Assembly: GCA_964613045.1 (NCBI GenBank)
Contig: CAZTFS010000040.1
Location: 1 to 19,709 of the forward strand
Reading direction: 5' to 3'
Length of the DNA: 19,709 nt
DNA from: UBA1081 sp964613045
GTDB taxonomy: Bacteria > Bacillota > Clostridia > Oscillospirales > Acutalibacteraceae
Part shown: one piece after another, positions 6,398 to 13,327 of the stretch
Position numbering within the stretch: position 1 is the first letter of the stretch
Layout: the number at the start of each line of letters is the position of its first letter
Translations under genes and position numbers: made by a program
Notes under the pieces: model-generated
What the model saw: only the letters and a program-made list of their open reading frames with translations
The model's database searches: none
Told to the model about the DNA's origin: nothing

Positions 6398-7756
6398 ATG
6401 GCATTTGAAGGTCTTTCAGACAGACTCGAATCCGCTTTTAAAAAGCTCAGAAGTAAGGGCAGTCTCACAGAATCTGATGTTAAAGATGCGATGCGTGAAG
6501 TACGTCTCGCACTTCTTGAAGCCGATGTCAGCTATAAGGTAGCTAAGGATTTTACAAAATCTGTTACTGATAAAGCTATCGGTGCAAAGGTTATGGAGAG
6601 TCTTACTCCTGCACAGATGGTCATTAAGATCGTTAATGAGGAGCTCACTGCCTTGATGGGTGGTACTCAGACAAAGCTTGCAAATGCGGCTCATCCGCCG
6701 ACGATCGTTATGATGTGCGGACTTCAGGGTTCGGGTAAAACTACTCACAGTGCAAAAATCACAAAAATGCTTAAAGGACAGGGTCACAGACCTCTTCTTG
6801 TAGCATGTGACGTATACAGACCTGCTGCTATAAAGCAGCTGCAGGTAGTCGGTGAACAAGCAGGTGTACCCGTGTTTGAGATGGGTAATTCCGATCCTGT
6901 TCTCATCGCAAAGGAAGCTGTCAAGCTTGCAAAGGACAAGGGCTACGATTATGTTTTCCTTGATACTGCGGGTCGTCTTCACATAGATGAGCAGCTTATG
7001 CAGGAGCTTAAAAATATCAAGTCGGAAGTTAAGCCTCATGAGATACTTCTCGTCGTTGACTCAATGACAGGTCAGGATGCGGTAAATGTTGCTTCTACCT
7101 TCAATGATGAGCTTGGAATCGACGGTCTTGTTCTTACCAAACTTGACGGTGATACACGTGGCGGTGCTGCTCTTTCCGCAAGAGCGATCACAGGTAAGCC
7201 CATAAAGTTCTCCGGTGTCGGTGAAAAGCTTGATGATCTTGAAGTTTTCCATCCTGAAAGAATGGCTTCAAGAATTCTTGGTATGGGCGATGTTCTTTCG
7301 TTGATTGAGAAAGCAGAGCAGACTCTTGATGAAAAGAAAGCCCTTGAGCTTGAAGAAAAGCTCAGAAGAAACAAATTTGATCTTAACGATCTTCTTTCCC
7401 AGTTGACAGAAGTTAAAAAAATGGGCTCAATGAAGGATATCCTTTCAATGATTCCGGGTGTTGGTAAGAAGATAAAGGATGCAGATATAGACGATCGCCA
7501 GCTTGATAAAACTGCTGCTATCATCTATTCGATGACTCCTAAGGAGAGGGAGAATCCTGATATTATCAATCCCTCAAGAAAACGCAGAATTGCTGCAGGT
7601 TGCGGCATGCAGGTTGAGGATGTCAACAAGCTTCTTGCTCAGTACCGTCAGATGCAGAAGATGTTCAAGCAGATGACAGGTAAGGGCAGTAAGAAAAAAA
7701 TGAAAAGAATGCAGAGCATGATGGGTGGCGGTGGCTTCCCGGGAATGCCCATGTAA
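6398..7756 (+). CDS. ffh: Signal recognition particle GTPase Ffh (SRP54)
   Basis: Ffh with the 4.5S/6S RNA binds signal sequences on nascent chains and hands the ribosome to FtsY at the membrane. The 452-residue protein shows the helical N domain (about 1-85), then the G domain with P-loop GLQGSGKT (108-115), DTAGR (189-193) and TKLDGD (247-252). The methionine-rich M domain (about 327-430) includes the RNA-binding helix-turn-helix SRKRRIAAGCG at 393-403. It ends in a Met/Gly/Lys-rich tail. AGAGG before the ATG serves as ribosome binding site. FtsY is not adjacent here, unlike in many Firmicutes. Confidence 0.97.
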   Translation: MAFEGLSDRLESAFKKLRSKGSLTESDVKDAMREVRLALLEADVSYKVAKDFTKSVTDKAIGAKVMESLTPAQMVIKIVNEELTALMGGTQTKLANAAHPPTIVMMCGLQGSGKTTHSAKITKMLKGQGHRPLLVACDVYRPAAIKQLQVVGEQAGVPVFEMGNSDPVLIAKEAVKLAKDKGYDYVFLDTAGRLHIDEQLMQELKNIKSEVKPHEILLVVDSMTGQDAVNVASTFNDELGIDGLVLTKLDGDTRGGAALSARAITGKPIKFSGVGEKLDDLEVFHPERMASRILGMGDVLSLIEKAEQTLDEKKALELEEKLRRNKFDLNDLLSQLTEVKKMGSMKDILSMIPGVGKKIKDADIDDRQLDKTAAIIYSMTPKERENPDIINPSRKRRIAAGCGMQVEDVNKLLAQYRQMQKMFKQMTGKGSKKKMKRMQSMMGGGGFPGMPM

Positions 7757-7780
7757 AACAGGTTTCACAACACAAGGTGT

Positions 7781-7810
7781 TTGGACATAAATTAATTAAT
7801 TTTTTATAAT
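7781..7810 (+). promoter_or_regulatory. Probable promoter for rpsP-khpA
   Basis: A -35 TTGGAC (7781-7786) and a perfect -10 TATAAT (7805-7810) are 18 nt apart. The predicted transcription start (about 7816-7818) would fall on the GGAGG ribosome binding site (7817-7821), leaving a leader of only about 14 nt. That is unusual, so the match may partly reflect A/T-rich sequence. Read-through from ffh is also possible, since no terminator is seen. Confidence 0.5.
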
Positions 7811-7830
7811 TTATCTGGAGGTAAATTCAA

Positions 7831-8076
7831 ATGGCAGTAAAAATTCGTCTTCGTCGTATGGGTGCAAAGAAAGCTCCCTTCTATCGTGTAGTGGTAGCAG
7901 ATTCAAGATATCCCCGTGACGGCAGATTTATTGAGGAAATCGGTTACTATAACCCCACAACTGAGCCTGCAACAGTTAAAATTGATGCAGAAGCAGCTAA
8001 GAAGTGGATCGGTAATGGTGCTCAGCCCACCGATACAGTAAGAGATCTCCTTAAAAATCAGGGTGTAATCGACTGA
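7831..8076 (+). CDS. rpsP: 30S ribosomal protein S16
   Basis: S16 binds 16S rRNA early in assembly of the small subunit. The 81-residue product has the characteristic N-terminus AVKIRLRRMGAKKAPFYRVV and the block DGRFIEEIGYYNP at 30-42, with normal length. GGAGG at 7817-7821 precedes the ATG. It follows ffh by 74 nt and precedes khpA by 39 nt, the common Firmicute order ffh-rpsP-khpA. Confidence 0.97.
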   Translation: MAVKIRLRRMGAKKAPFYRVVVADSRYPRDGRFIEEIGYYNPTTEPATVKIDAEAAKKWIGNGAQPTDTVRDLLKNQGVID

Positions 8077-8115
8077 TTAAACGGTTGATTCAACTATTTA
8101 TCAGGAGGAAATAAA

Positions 8116-8349
8116 ATGGAAGAATTACTTGTTTCAATCGCTCAGGGACTTGTTGACGAACCTTCAGCAGTTACAGTTACAACAGATCCCGTGAATGATG
8201 AGGGAGTTACTGTTTTTCATCTTCATGTAGCAGCTGATGACATGGGTCGTGTAATCGGCAAGCAGGGAAGAATTGCTAAGGCAATCAGAACTGTTATGAG
8301 AGCAACTGCTAATCGTAAAGATATGAAGATTCAGGTCGAGATCGACTGA
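8116..8349 (+). CDS. khpA: KH-domain RNA-binding protein KhpA (YlqC family)
   Basis: The 77-residue protein is a single KH domain with the RNA-contacting G-x-x-G loop at 48-51 (GKQG) inside VIGKQGRIAKAIR. KhpA pairs with KhpB/Jag in pneumococcus and other Firmicutes, binds many small RNAs and mRNAs, and affects cell division and elongation. An AGGAGG-type site in CAGGAGGAAATAAA precedes the ATG. In many relatives rimM, trmD and rplS follow; here a terminator follows within 20 nt instead. Confidence 0.93.
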   Translation: MEELLVSIAQGLVDEPSAVTVTTDPVNDEGVTVFHLHVAADDMGRVIGKQGRIAKAIRTVMRATANRKDMKIQVEID

Positions 8350-8366
8350 TAAGCAGCAAGTAAAAT

Positions 8367-8396
8367 ACGGAAGTCTTTCAAGGACTTCCGTTTTTT
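8367..8396 (+). terminator. Intrinsic terminator after khpA, partly usable from the other strand
   Basis: ACGGAAGTC (8367-8375) pairs perfectly with GACTTCCGT (8383-8391), with a 7-nt loop and a T-run at 8391-8396. On the minus strand the same stem is followed by ATTTTACTTG, so it may also weakly stop rnhA transcripts, whose stop codon is about 15 nt away. Confidence 0.9.
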
Positions 8397-8410
8397 CTTT
8401 TTTTGCAATA

Positions 8411-8857
8411 TTAACATTCAAAATACTTTTGTGTTTCCGCAACAGCTATTTTATCGCATCGCTCGTTTTCGGGATGACCTGCATGCCCTTTGATCCAGTT
8501 GAAATCAACCTTATGAACCGCTAAAAGCTTCAATAGCTCTTCCCACATGTCTGAATTGAGTGCAGGCTTGCCGTCGCTTTTTTTCCATCCCTTCTTCTTC
8601 CAGGAATAGACCCAGCCTTTAAGCACTGCATCGCAGACGTATTTTGAATCTGACACTACAGTCACTTCACAGGGTCTTTTCAGTGATTTTAACCCCTCTA
8701 TAACTGCAGTGAGCTCCATTTTATTGTTTGTTGTATCAGGACTTCCTCCTGAGACCACTTTTTCATAATTTCCGTATCTTAAAATTGCACACCAACCACC
8801 GGGTCCCGGATTTCCCGAGCATGCACCGTCTGTATAAATCGTTACTTTATCTGTCAT
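8411..8857 (-). CDS. rnhA: Ribonuclease HI
   Basis: RNase HI cuts the RNA strand of RNA-DNA hybrids, removing R-loops and primers. From the chosen ATG at 8855-8857 the product has 148 residues. All four catalytic acids are visible: Asp10 in YTDGACSGNPGPGGW, Glu48 in NNKMEL, Asp70 in VVSDSKYV and Asp135 after KGHAGHPENERC. The Trp- and Lys-rich handle (GWVYSWKKKGWKK, 81-93) is also present. An open frame extends 54 codons further upstream, but AAGGAG at 8864-8869 and the family N-terminus fix the start here. The gene is convergent with khpA and divergent from the nucleotidyltransferase fusion. Confidence 0.96.
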   Translation of the reverse strand: MTDKVTIYTDGACSGNPGPGGWCAILRYGNYEKVVSGGSPDTTNNKMELTAVIEGLKSLKRPCEVTVVSDSKYVCDAVLKGWVYSWKKKGWKKSDGKPALNSDMWEELLKLLAVHKVDFNWIKGHAGHPENERCDKIAVAETQKYFEC

Positions 8858-8884
8858 TTCGAGCTCCTTAAAAATTATGTTTTT

Positions 8885-8913
8885 ATCATACCAAAAAAAC
8901 ATGGATTTGTAAA
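8885..8913 (-). promoter_or_regulatory. Promoter for rnhA
   Basis: On the minus strand a -35 TTTACA (8908-8913), a 17-nt spacer and a -10 TATGAT (8885-8890) stand about 28 nt before the rnhA start codon. Transcription would begin near 8878. Confidence 0.7.
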
Positions 8914-8934
8914 CAGAAAAATGATTATTTTCCT

Positions 8935-8964
8935 TTGTAATGTAAATAATAAAGTTACGATAAT
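8935..8964 (+). promoter_or_regulatory. Possible promoter for the nucleotidyltransferase-mutase fusion
   Basis: A -35 TTGTAA (8935-8940) and a -10 GATAAT (8959-8964) are 18 nt apart. The predicted start (about 8971) lies at the ribosome binding site AAGGGAG (8969-8975), giving a very short leader. The match is moderate. Confidence 0.4.
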
Positions 8965-8982
8965 TACTAAGGGAGAATAAAA

Positions 8983-11298
8983 ATGAAAGCAGTAGTAATG
9001 GCGGGCGGCGAAGGTACACGATTAAGACCGCTTACGTGTACAACACCAAAACCAATGATAAAAATTATGGGTAAACCTGTGATAGGATATATTATTGAAC
9101 TTCTTATTGGGAACGGATTTGATGATATTGCCGTAACAGTCCGTTACAGAGCGGAAGATATAGATAATTACGTTTCATCTTTTGAAAGTGATAAAATAAA
9201 GGTACACTGCATAGAAGAAGAAAATGTACTCGGAACTGCAGGAAGTGTGAAAAATGCGGCAAAAGATTGGAAAGAGCCATTTCTTGTTATAAGCGGTGAC
9301 TGTATAACTGATTGTGAATTATCCAAGGTCATGCTTTATCATAAGAGCATCATGGCTGATATGACAATTGTTTGCAAAGCTGTGGAAGATCCGGGGGAGT
9401 ACGGAACGGTCAGTCTTTCAAGAAGCGGAAATGTCGAGTGCTTTTGTGAGAAGCCCGATTGGAGTCATGCGTCTTCAGAGCTTGCAAACACAGGAATATA
9501 CGTTATTAATCCTGCAGTTCTTGATATGATACCGGACGGAATACAGTATGATTTTGCCGCACATCTTTTTCCGGATATGATGAGCTCGGGTAAAAGACTT
9601 TTCGGATACAATACGACCGCCTATTGGTGTGATATAGGTGATCTGAGAAGCTACAGAATGTGCATAAAAGATATTATGAACAGAAAAGTTAATATTTCTC
9701 TGCCTGAAACTAAAAACGGAATTCTTACCCGTTACGGATTTCCTGACGGTGATTATGATATAATACCTCCTGTTTATATCGGAAAAAATGTGTCTGTCGG
9801 CACGAATTCGGTCATAGGACCTTTTACCGTGCTTGAGGATAATACCTGTATTTCGGATAATTCACGAATTAAGAAATCAGTAATTATGAGCAATTCTTCC
9901 GTCGGCTCAAATTGTGATACTATCGGTACTGTTATCGGAGAAAAATGTGTCATAAAAAACAATAATGTATGTCTTGAGGGCTCGTGTATCGGTGACGGAT
10001 GTTTACTTGAGGGCAGTTCAACAGTATCTAACAATGTTCTTGTCTGGCCGGAAAAGCATGTTCCGTACAGAAGTGTTCTGACCGATAATCTGCGAGACGG
10101 ACTGACCGAGTATGACCTTATCGGTGAAAACGGTATCAGCGGCACAACTTTTTCTGAGCTGTCCTGTGAAAAATGCTGTCGCTTGGGTGAGGCACTTGCA
10201 AGCTCATGCTTCGGATCGAATGTGGGCGTCGGTTACGACTCTTCAAAAGAGTCAAAAGCTCTTGCAATGGCTGTATTATCGGGGCTGATCTCCGGCGGCA
10301 GCAAAATCTCAGATTTCGGAGAATGTTTTGAAAGTCAGATGAGCTTTTTTGTTTCATTTTGTTCCCTTGACAGCGGAATTTATATTACTGCAACGCCAAA
10401 GAAAACAACAATAAGGCTTTTTGGTCAGTACGGTCTTCCTCTTTACAGAAAATATGAGCGAGAGCTTGAAAGTCGATATAAACGCAGTGATTTCAGACGT
10501 GGAAACGGTGTAGGAAGCGGAATATCTGATATGAGTCAGGTGACAGAAATCTATGAAGGGCAGTTGTTGTCTGCAGCAGGAGATAAACTTGCAGGTGCAA
10601 CTGCCGAAATAAACAGTCGCAATCCGTTAATAAAAGCTGTTGCAGACAAGTGCGTCTTTTTATTAGGATGCAAAAAAAAGTCAGTACCTTCTTTCAATGT
10701 TGATTATTCGGGCAGAACAGTCACAGCAAAAGATGAAAACGGAGCTCTGATTACCCACGACCGATTGCTCGTTTTGTGCGGAATAAATGAAATTATGCAT
10801 GGAAATGAAATTGCAGTTCCGTTTAATGCACCTGTCTGCCTTGATACGTATGCCTCTGAAAAAAATATTAATGTCTACAGGATCGGTTTGTCTTCCATGA
10901 CAGATTATAATGAAAATATTCATCACTGTCTGAGACATTCAATGTGGGCATTTGACGGTCTTGCCCTTGTCTTTAAAATTATGAGTCTTATGCAAAGTGA
11001 AAATAAAAAATTATCAGAGCTTATTACAGACGTTCCCATGTTCTGTATATCATCAAGGACTGTATTCTCTCCGGAAACTCTTTCCAAGCTTGCATCATCG
11101 CTCGGTATCAGAGCAGGCACAGATACTCAGGGGCTGAGAAAGAAGATCGGAAGCGGTTTTGTTACCGTAACACGTACAGGTGCAGGAAGGCTGATTAAAA
11201 TCATTGCAGAGGCGGAATCTATGGAAGCTGCAAATGAAATTTGTGCTGAAACGGAAAAGAAAATCAACGGTGATACTATTGACATCTATCATCAATGA
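8983..11298 (+). CDS. Sugar-1-phosphate nucleotidyltransferase / left-handed beta-helix / degenerate phosphohexomutase fusion
   Basis: The 771-residue protein has three parts. Residues 1-235 are an NDP-sugar pyrophosphorylase domain that looks active: GGEGTRLRPLT (8-18), Lys23 in TPKP, GD with Asp106, EKP (156-158), NTGIYV (169-174) and Asp217. Residues about 255-360 hold hexapeptide-type repeats. Residues about 383-771 resemble phosphomannomutase/phosphoglucomutase, but the motifs are eroded. The phosphoserine loop expected as TASHNP reads TATPKK (469-474). The metal loop expected as DGDGDR reads DYSGR (574-578). The phosphate loop expected near RPSGTEP reads TRTGAGR (730-736). Such fusions are usually annotated as mannose-1-phosphate guanylyltransferase/phosphomannomutase. 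The sugar and nucleotide are not determined here, and the third domain is probably structural or regulatory. It stands alone between two intergenic regions. Confidence 0.85.
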   Translation: MKAVVMAGGEGTRLRPLTCTTPKPMIKIMGKPVIGYIIELLIGNGFDDIAVTVRYRAEDIDNYVSSFESDKIKVHCIEEENVLGTAGSVKNAAKDWKEPFLVISGDCITDCELSKVMLYHKSIMADMTIVCKAVEDPGEYGTVSLSRSGNVECFCEKPDWSHASSELANTGIYVINPAVLDMIPDGIQYDFAAHLFPDMMSSGKRLFGYNTTAYWCDIGDLRSYRMCIKDIMNRKVNISLPETKNGILTRYGFPDGDYDIIPPVYIGKNVSVGTNSVIGPFTVLEDNTCISDNSRIKKSVIMSNSSVGSNCDTIGTVIGEKCVIKNNNVCLEGSCIGDGCLLEGSSTVSNNVLVWPEKHVPYRSVLTDNLRDGLTEYDLIGENGISGTTFSELSCEKCCRLGEALASSCFGSNVGVGYDSSKESKALAMAVLSGLISGGSKISDFGECFESQMSFFVSFCSLDSGIYITATPKKTTIRLFGQYGLPLYRKYERELESRYKRSDFRRGNGVGSGISDMSQVTEIYEGQLLSAAGDKLAGATAEINSRNPLIKAVADKCVFLLGCKKKSVPSFNVDYSGRTVTAKDENGALITHDRLLVLCGINEIMHGNEIAVPFNAPVCLDTYASEKNINVYRIGLSSMTDYNENIHHCLRHSMWAFDGLALVFKIMSLMQSENKKLSELITDVPMFCISSRTVFSPETLSKLASSLGIRAGTDTQGLRKKIGSGFVTVTRTGAGRLIKIIAEAESMEAANEICAETEKKINGDTIDIYHQ

Positions 11299-11399
11299 GT
11301 GTAAAATAATATAACGTGGATTATTATATATTAAAATAAAATACAGAATATATCTTTAATTCTTTGAATATTTTAAAATTGATCTGAATTGAAAATAAA

Positions 11400-11418
11400 A
11401 GCCCTTTGCCTGAGGGCT
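11400..11418. repeat. Hairpin in the rnjA upstream region
   Basis: AGCCCT (11400-11405) and AGGGCT (11413-11418) are perfect complements around TTGCCTG. On the plus strand no T-run follows, so it is not a plus terminator. On the minus strand the stem is followed by TTTATTTTC, a weak terminator shape, although no minus-strand gene lies to the right. The rest of 11299-11453 is very A/T-rich, and I see no convincing promoter in it for rnjA. Confidence 0.5.
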
Positions 11419-11453
11419 GATACATAAAAAATAAATTAACAGAGGAGAAATAA

Positions 11454-13298
11454 ATGAGTAATCAAAAACAAAATAAGGATACAGGTAAGAAGGATACCGA
11501 CAAGGTAAAGAGATACTCAAAAGTCTCAAAAAGTCCGAAAGCCTCAACGCAGAAGATGACTTCCCGTGCTCAGAGTGCTAAAAAGTACCGTGGATATAAG
11601 CAAAGCAAAAATGTTCAGAATGCATCATCTGCTCAATTTTCTTCACCTGTAAAGATTGCTTTTCTCGGCGGTCTGAATGAAGTGGGAAAAAATCTTACGG
11701 TCATTGAATATAACAATGATATTGTTATTATTGACTGCGGACTGGCTTTTCCCGATGAATCTATGCCCGGTGTTGATCTTGTTATCCCCGATTTTACTTA
11801 TCTTGAGAAAAATGCAGATAAAGTTAAAGCAATATTTATAACTCACGGTCATGAAGATCATATAGGCGGTCTTTCATATCTTTTGAAGGTTGTAAATGCC
11901 CCTGTTTACTCTACGAAGCTTACTGTAGGTCTTGTCGAGTATAAGCTTACCGAAGCAAAAATGCTGTCTAAAGTCAAGCTCAATGTAATTAAGCCGGGAG
12001 ATGTGATAAAAGCAGGCGGATTCAGTGTTGAAGCAATACATGTCAATCACTCAATTCCCGATGCTCTTGCTTTTGCTGTAAGATGTAAAGACGGTGTCAT
12101 TATTCATACAGGTGACTTTAAAATTGACAGCACTCCGATTGACGGCGGAATGATGAACCTTGCAAGGCTCGGTCAATTAGGTAATGAGGGCGTTCTTTGT
12201 CTTATGTCCGATTCAACAAATGCTGAACGTGCAGGATATACTGAAAGTGAACGAAAAGTAGGGGAGTCTTTTGAAAACCTGTTCAGAAAAGCAGGTAACA
12301 GACGACTGATCATTGCTACCTTTGCATCAAACATTCACAGAGTTCAGCAGATAATAAATGTCGCAGCCTCTTTAGGCAGAAAGGTTGCACTTTCAGGCAG
12401 AAGTCTTGAAAATGTTGTTGCGATAAGTCAGGAACTGGGATATCTTAATGTTCCCGACGGTATTATTATAGGCATTGATGCCATAAAGCAATATACTGAT
12501 GAGGAGCTTGTTATCATCACTACAGGCAGTCAGGGTGAGCCTATGTCAGCTCTTACAAGAATGGCAATGTCTGATCATCGAAAGGTTTCCATCGGTCCTA
12601 ATGATTATGTTATTATATCAGCTACTCCGATTCCCGGTAATGAAAAGACTGTCGGCAAGGTCGTAAATGAGCTTATGAAGCTTGGTGCTAATGTTGTTTA
12701 CGAGAGAATGTATGAGGTTCATGTGTCGGGTCACGCATGCCAGGAGGAGCAGAAGCTTATATTGGGTCTTGTAAAGCCTAAATATTTTATCCCCGTACAT
12801 GGTGAGCAAAAGCATCTGAGAAAGCATGCCATGCTTGGTGAGGCTATGGGTGTTCCCTCAGATCATATTGTAATGGCAGCTAACGGTATGTCTGTATCAT
12901 TTTTATCAGAAGACAGATATGTCATCAGTGATGTCCCCGCAGGAAATGTTTTTGTTGACGGTTATGGCGTCGGTGATGTGGGAAGTCTTGTTCTTCGTGA
13001 GAGAAAGCTTTTGTCTGAGGACGGTGTTATCGTGGTATCTGCAGTTGTAGATGCCGCAACGGGATATAATCTTTCCGAACCTGAGATACATTCAAGAGGT
13101 TTTGTGTTTGTAAAGGAGTCTGCAGAGCTCTTTAAAGGTGCAGAAGATGTTGTTATACGTATTCTTGATAAGTATGCAGATTCCGGGAGACGTGATATAA
13201 ATGCGTTGAAAGGTAAGATCAAGGATGAAGTACTTCGTTATATGTATGAAAAGACAAAACGCAGCCCTGTTGTTATCCCTGTTATTCAGGAGATCTGA
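11454..13298 (+). CDS. rnjA: Ribonuclease J (metallo-beta-lactamase/beta-CASP nuclease)
   Basis: RNase J is a 5'-to-3' exonuclease and endonuclease central to mRNA decay and rRNA maturation in bacteria lacking RNase E. Visible motifs are the metal-binding HGHEDH (131-136), His199 in HVNHSIPD, Asp221 in HTGDFK, the beta-CASP segments FASNIHRVQQ (290-299) and SGRS (314-317), HVSGHA (423-428) and HGE (449-451). At 614 residues it is about 60 longer than Bacillus RNase J1. The extra part is a basic, low-complexity N-terminus: 17 Lys/Arg, three Asp and no Glu in the first 60 residues. GAGGAG at 11442-11447 supports this long start. It is the first gene of the array running to ftsH. Confidence 0.96.
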   Translation: MSNQKQNKDTGKKDTDKVKRYSKVSKSPKASTQKMTSRAQSAKKYRGYKQSKNVQNASSAQFSSPVKIAFLGGLNEVGKNLTVIEYNNDIVIIDCGLAFPDESMPGVDLVIPDFTYLEKNADKVKAIFITHGHEDHIGGLSYLLKVVNAPVYSTKLTVGLVEYKLTEAKMLSKVKLNVIKPGDVIKAGGFSVEAIHVNHSIPDALAFAVRCKDGVIIHTGDFKIDSTPIDGGMMNLARLGQLGNEGVLCLMSDSTNAERAGYTESERKVGESFENLFRKAGNRRLIIATFASNIHRVQQIINVAASLGRKVALSGRSLENVVAISQELGYLNVPDGIIIGIDAIKQYTDEELVIITTGSQGEPMSALTRMAMSDHRKVSIGPNDYVIISATPIPGNEKTVGKVVNELMKLGANVVYERMYEVHVSGHACQEEQKLILGLVKPKYFIPVHGEQKHLRKHAMLGEAMGVPSDHIVMAANGMSVSFLSEDRYVISDVPAGNVFVDGYGVGDVGSLVLRERKLLSEDGVIVVSAVVDAATGYNLSEPEIHSRGFVFVKESAELFKGAEDVVIRILDKYADSGRRDINALKGKIKDEVLRYMYEKTKRSPVVIPVIQEI

Positions 13299-13299
13299 T

Positions 13300-13320
13300 T
13301 TCCTTCGGGTGTGAAAGGAA
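13300..13320 (+). promoter_or_regulatory. Hairpin covering the gdpP ribosome binding site
   Basis: TTCCTT (13300-13305) can pair with AAGGAA (13315-13320) around a 9-nt loop. The right arm contains the gdpP Shine-Dalgarno AAAGGA. The stem starts 2 nt after the rnjA stop codon, so ribosomes finishing rnjA would open it. This suggests translational coupling. Confidence 0.45.
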
Positions 13321-13327
13321 TATTAAT

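Noticed and set aside
6416..7039. Antisense open frame of 207 codons within ffh
   Set aside because: It is a shadow of the ffh reading frame. The Cys-, Ser- and Leu-rich translation and absent ribosome binding site argue against a gene.
8858..9019. 54-codon upstream extension of the rnhA frame
   Set aside because: It overlaps the divergent gene start and the predicted rnhA promoter. The AAGGAG at 8864-8869 and the normal RNase HI N-terminus point to ATG 8857.
11303..11330. A/T-only inverted repeat after the nucleotidyltransferase fusion, as a terminator
   Set aside because: The AATAAT/ATTATT pairing is short and made only of A-T pairs, with no T-run after it. This is expected in such A/T-rich sequence.
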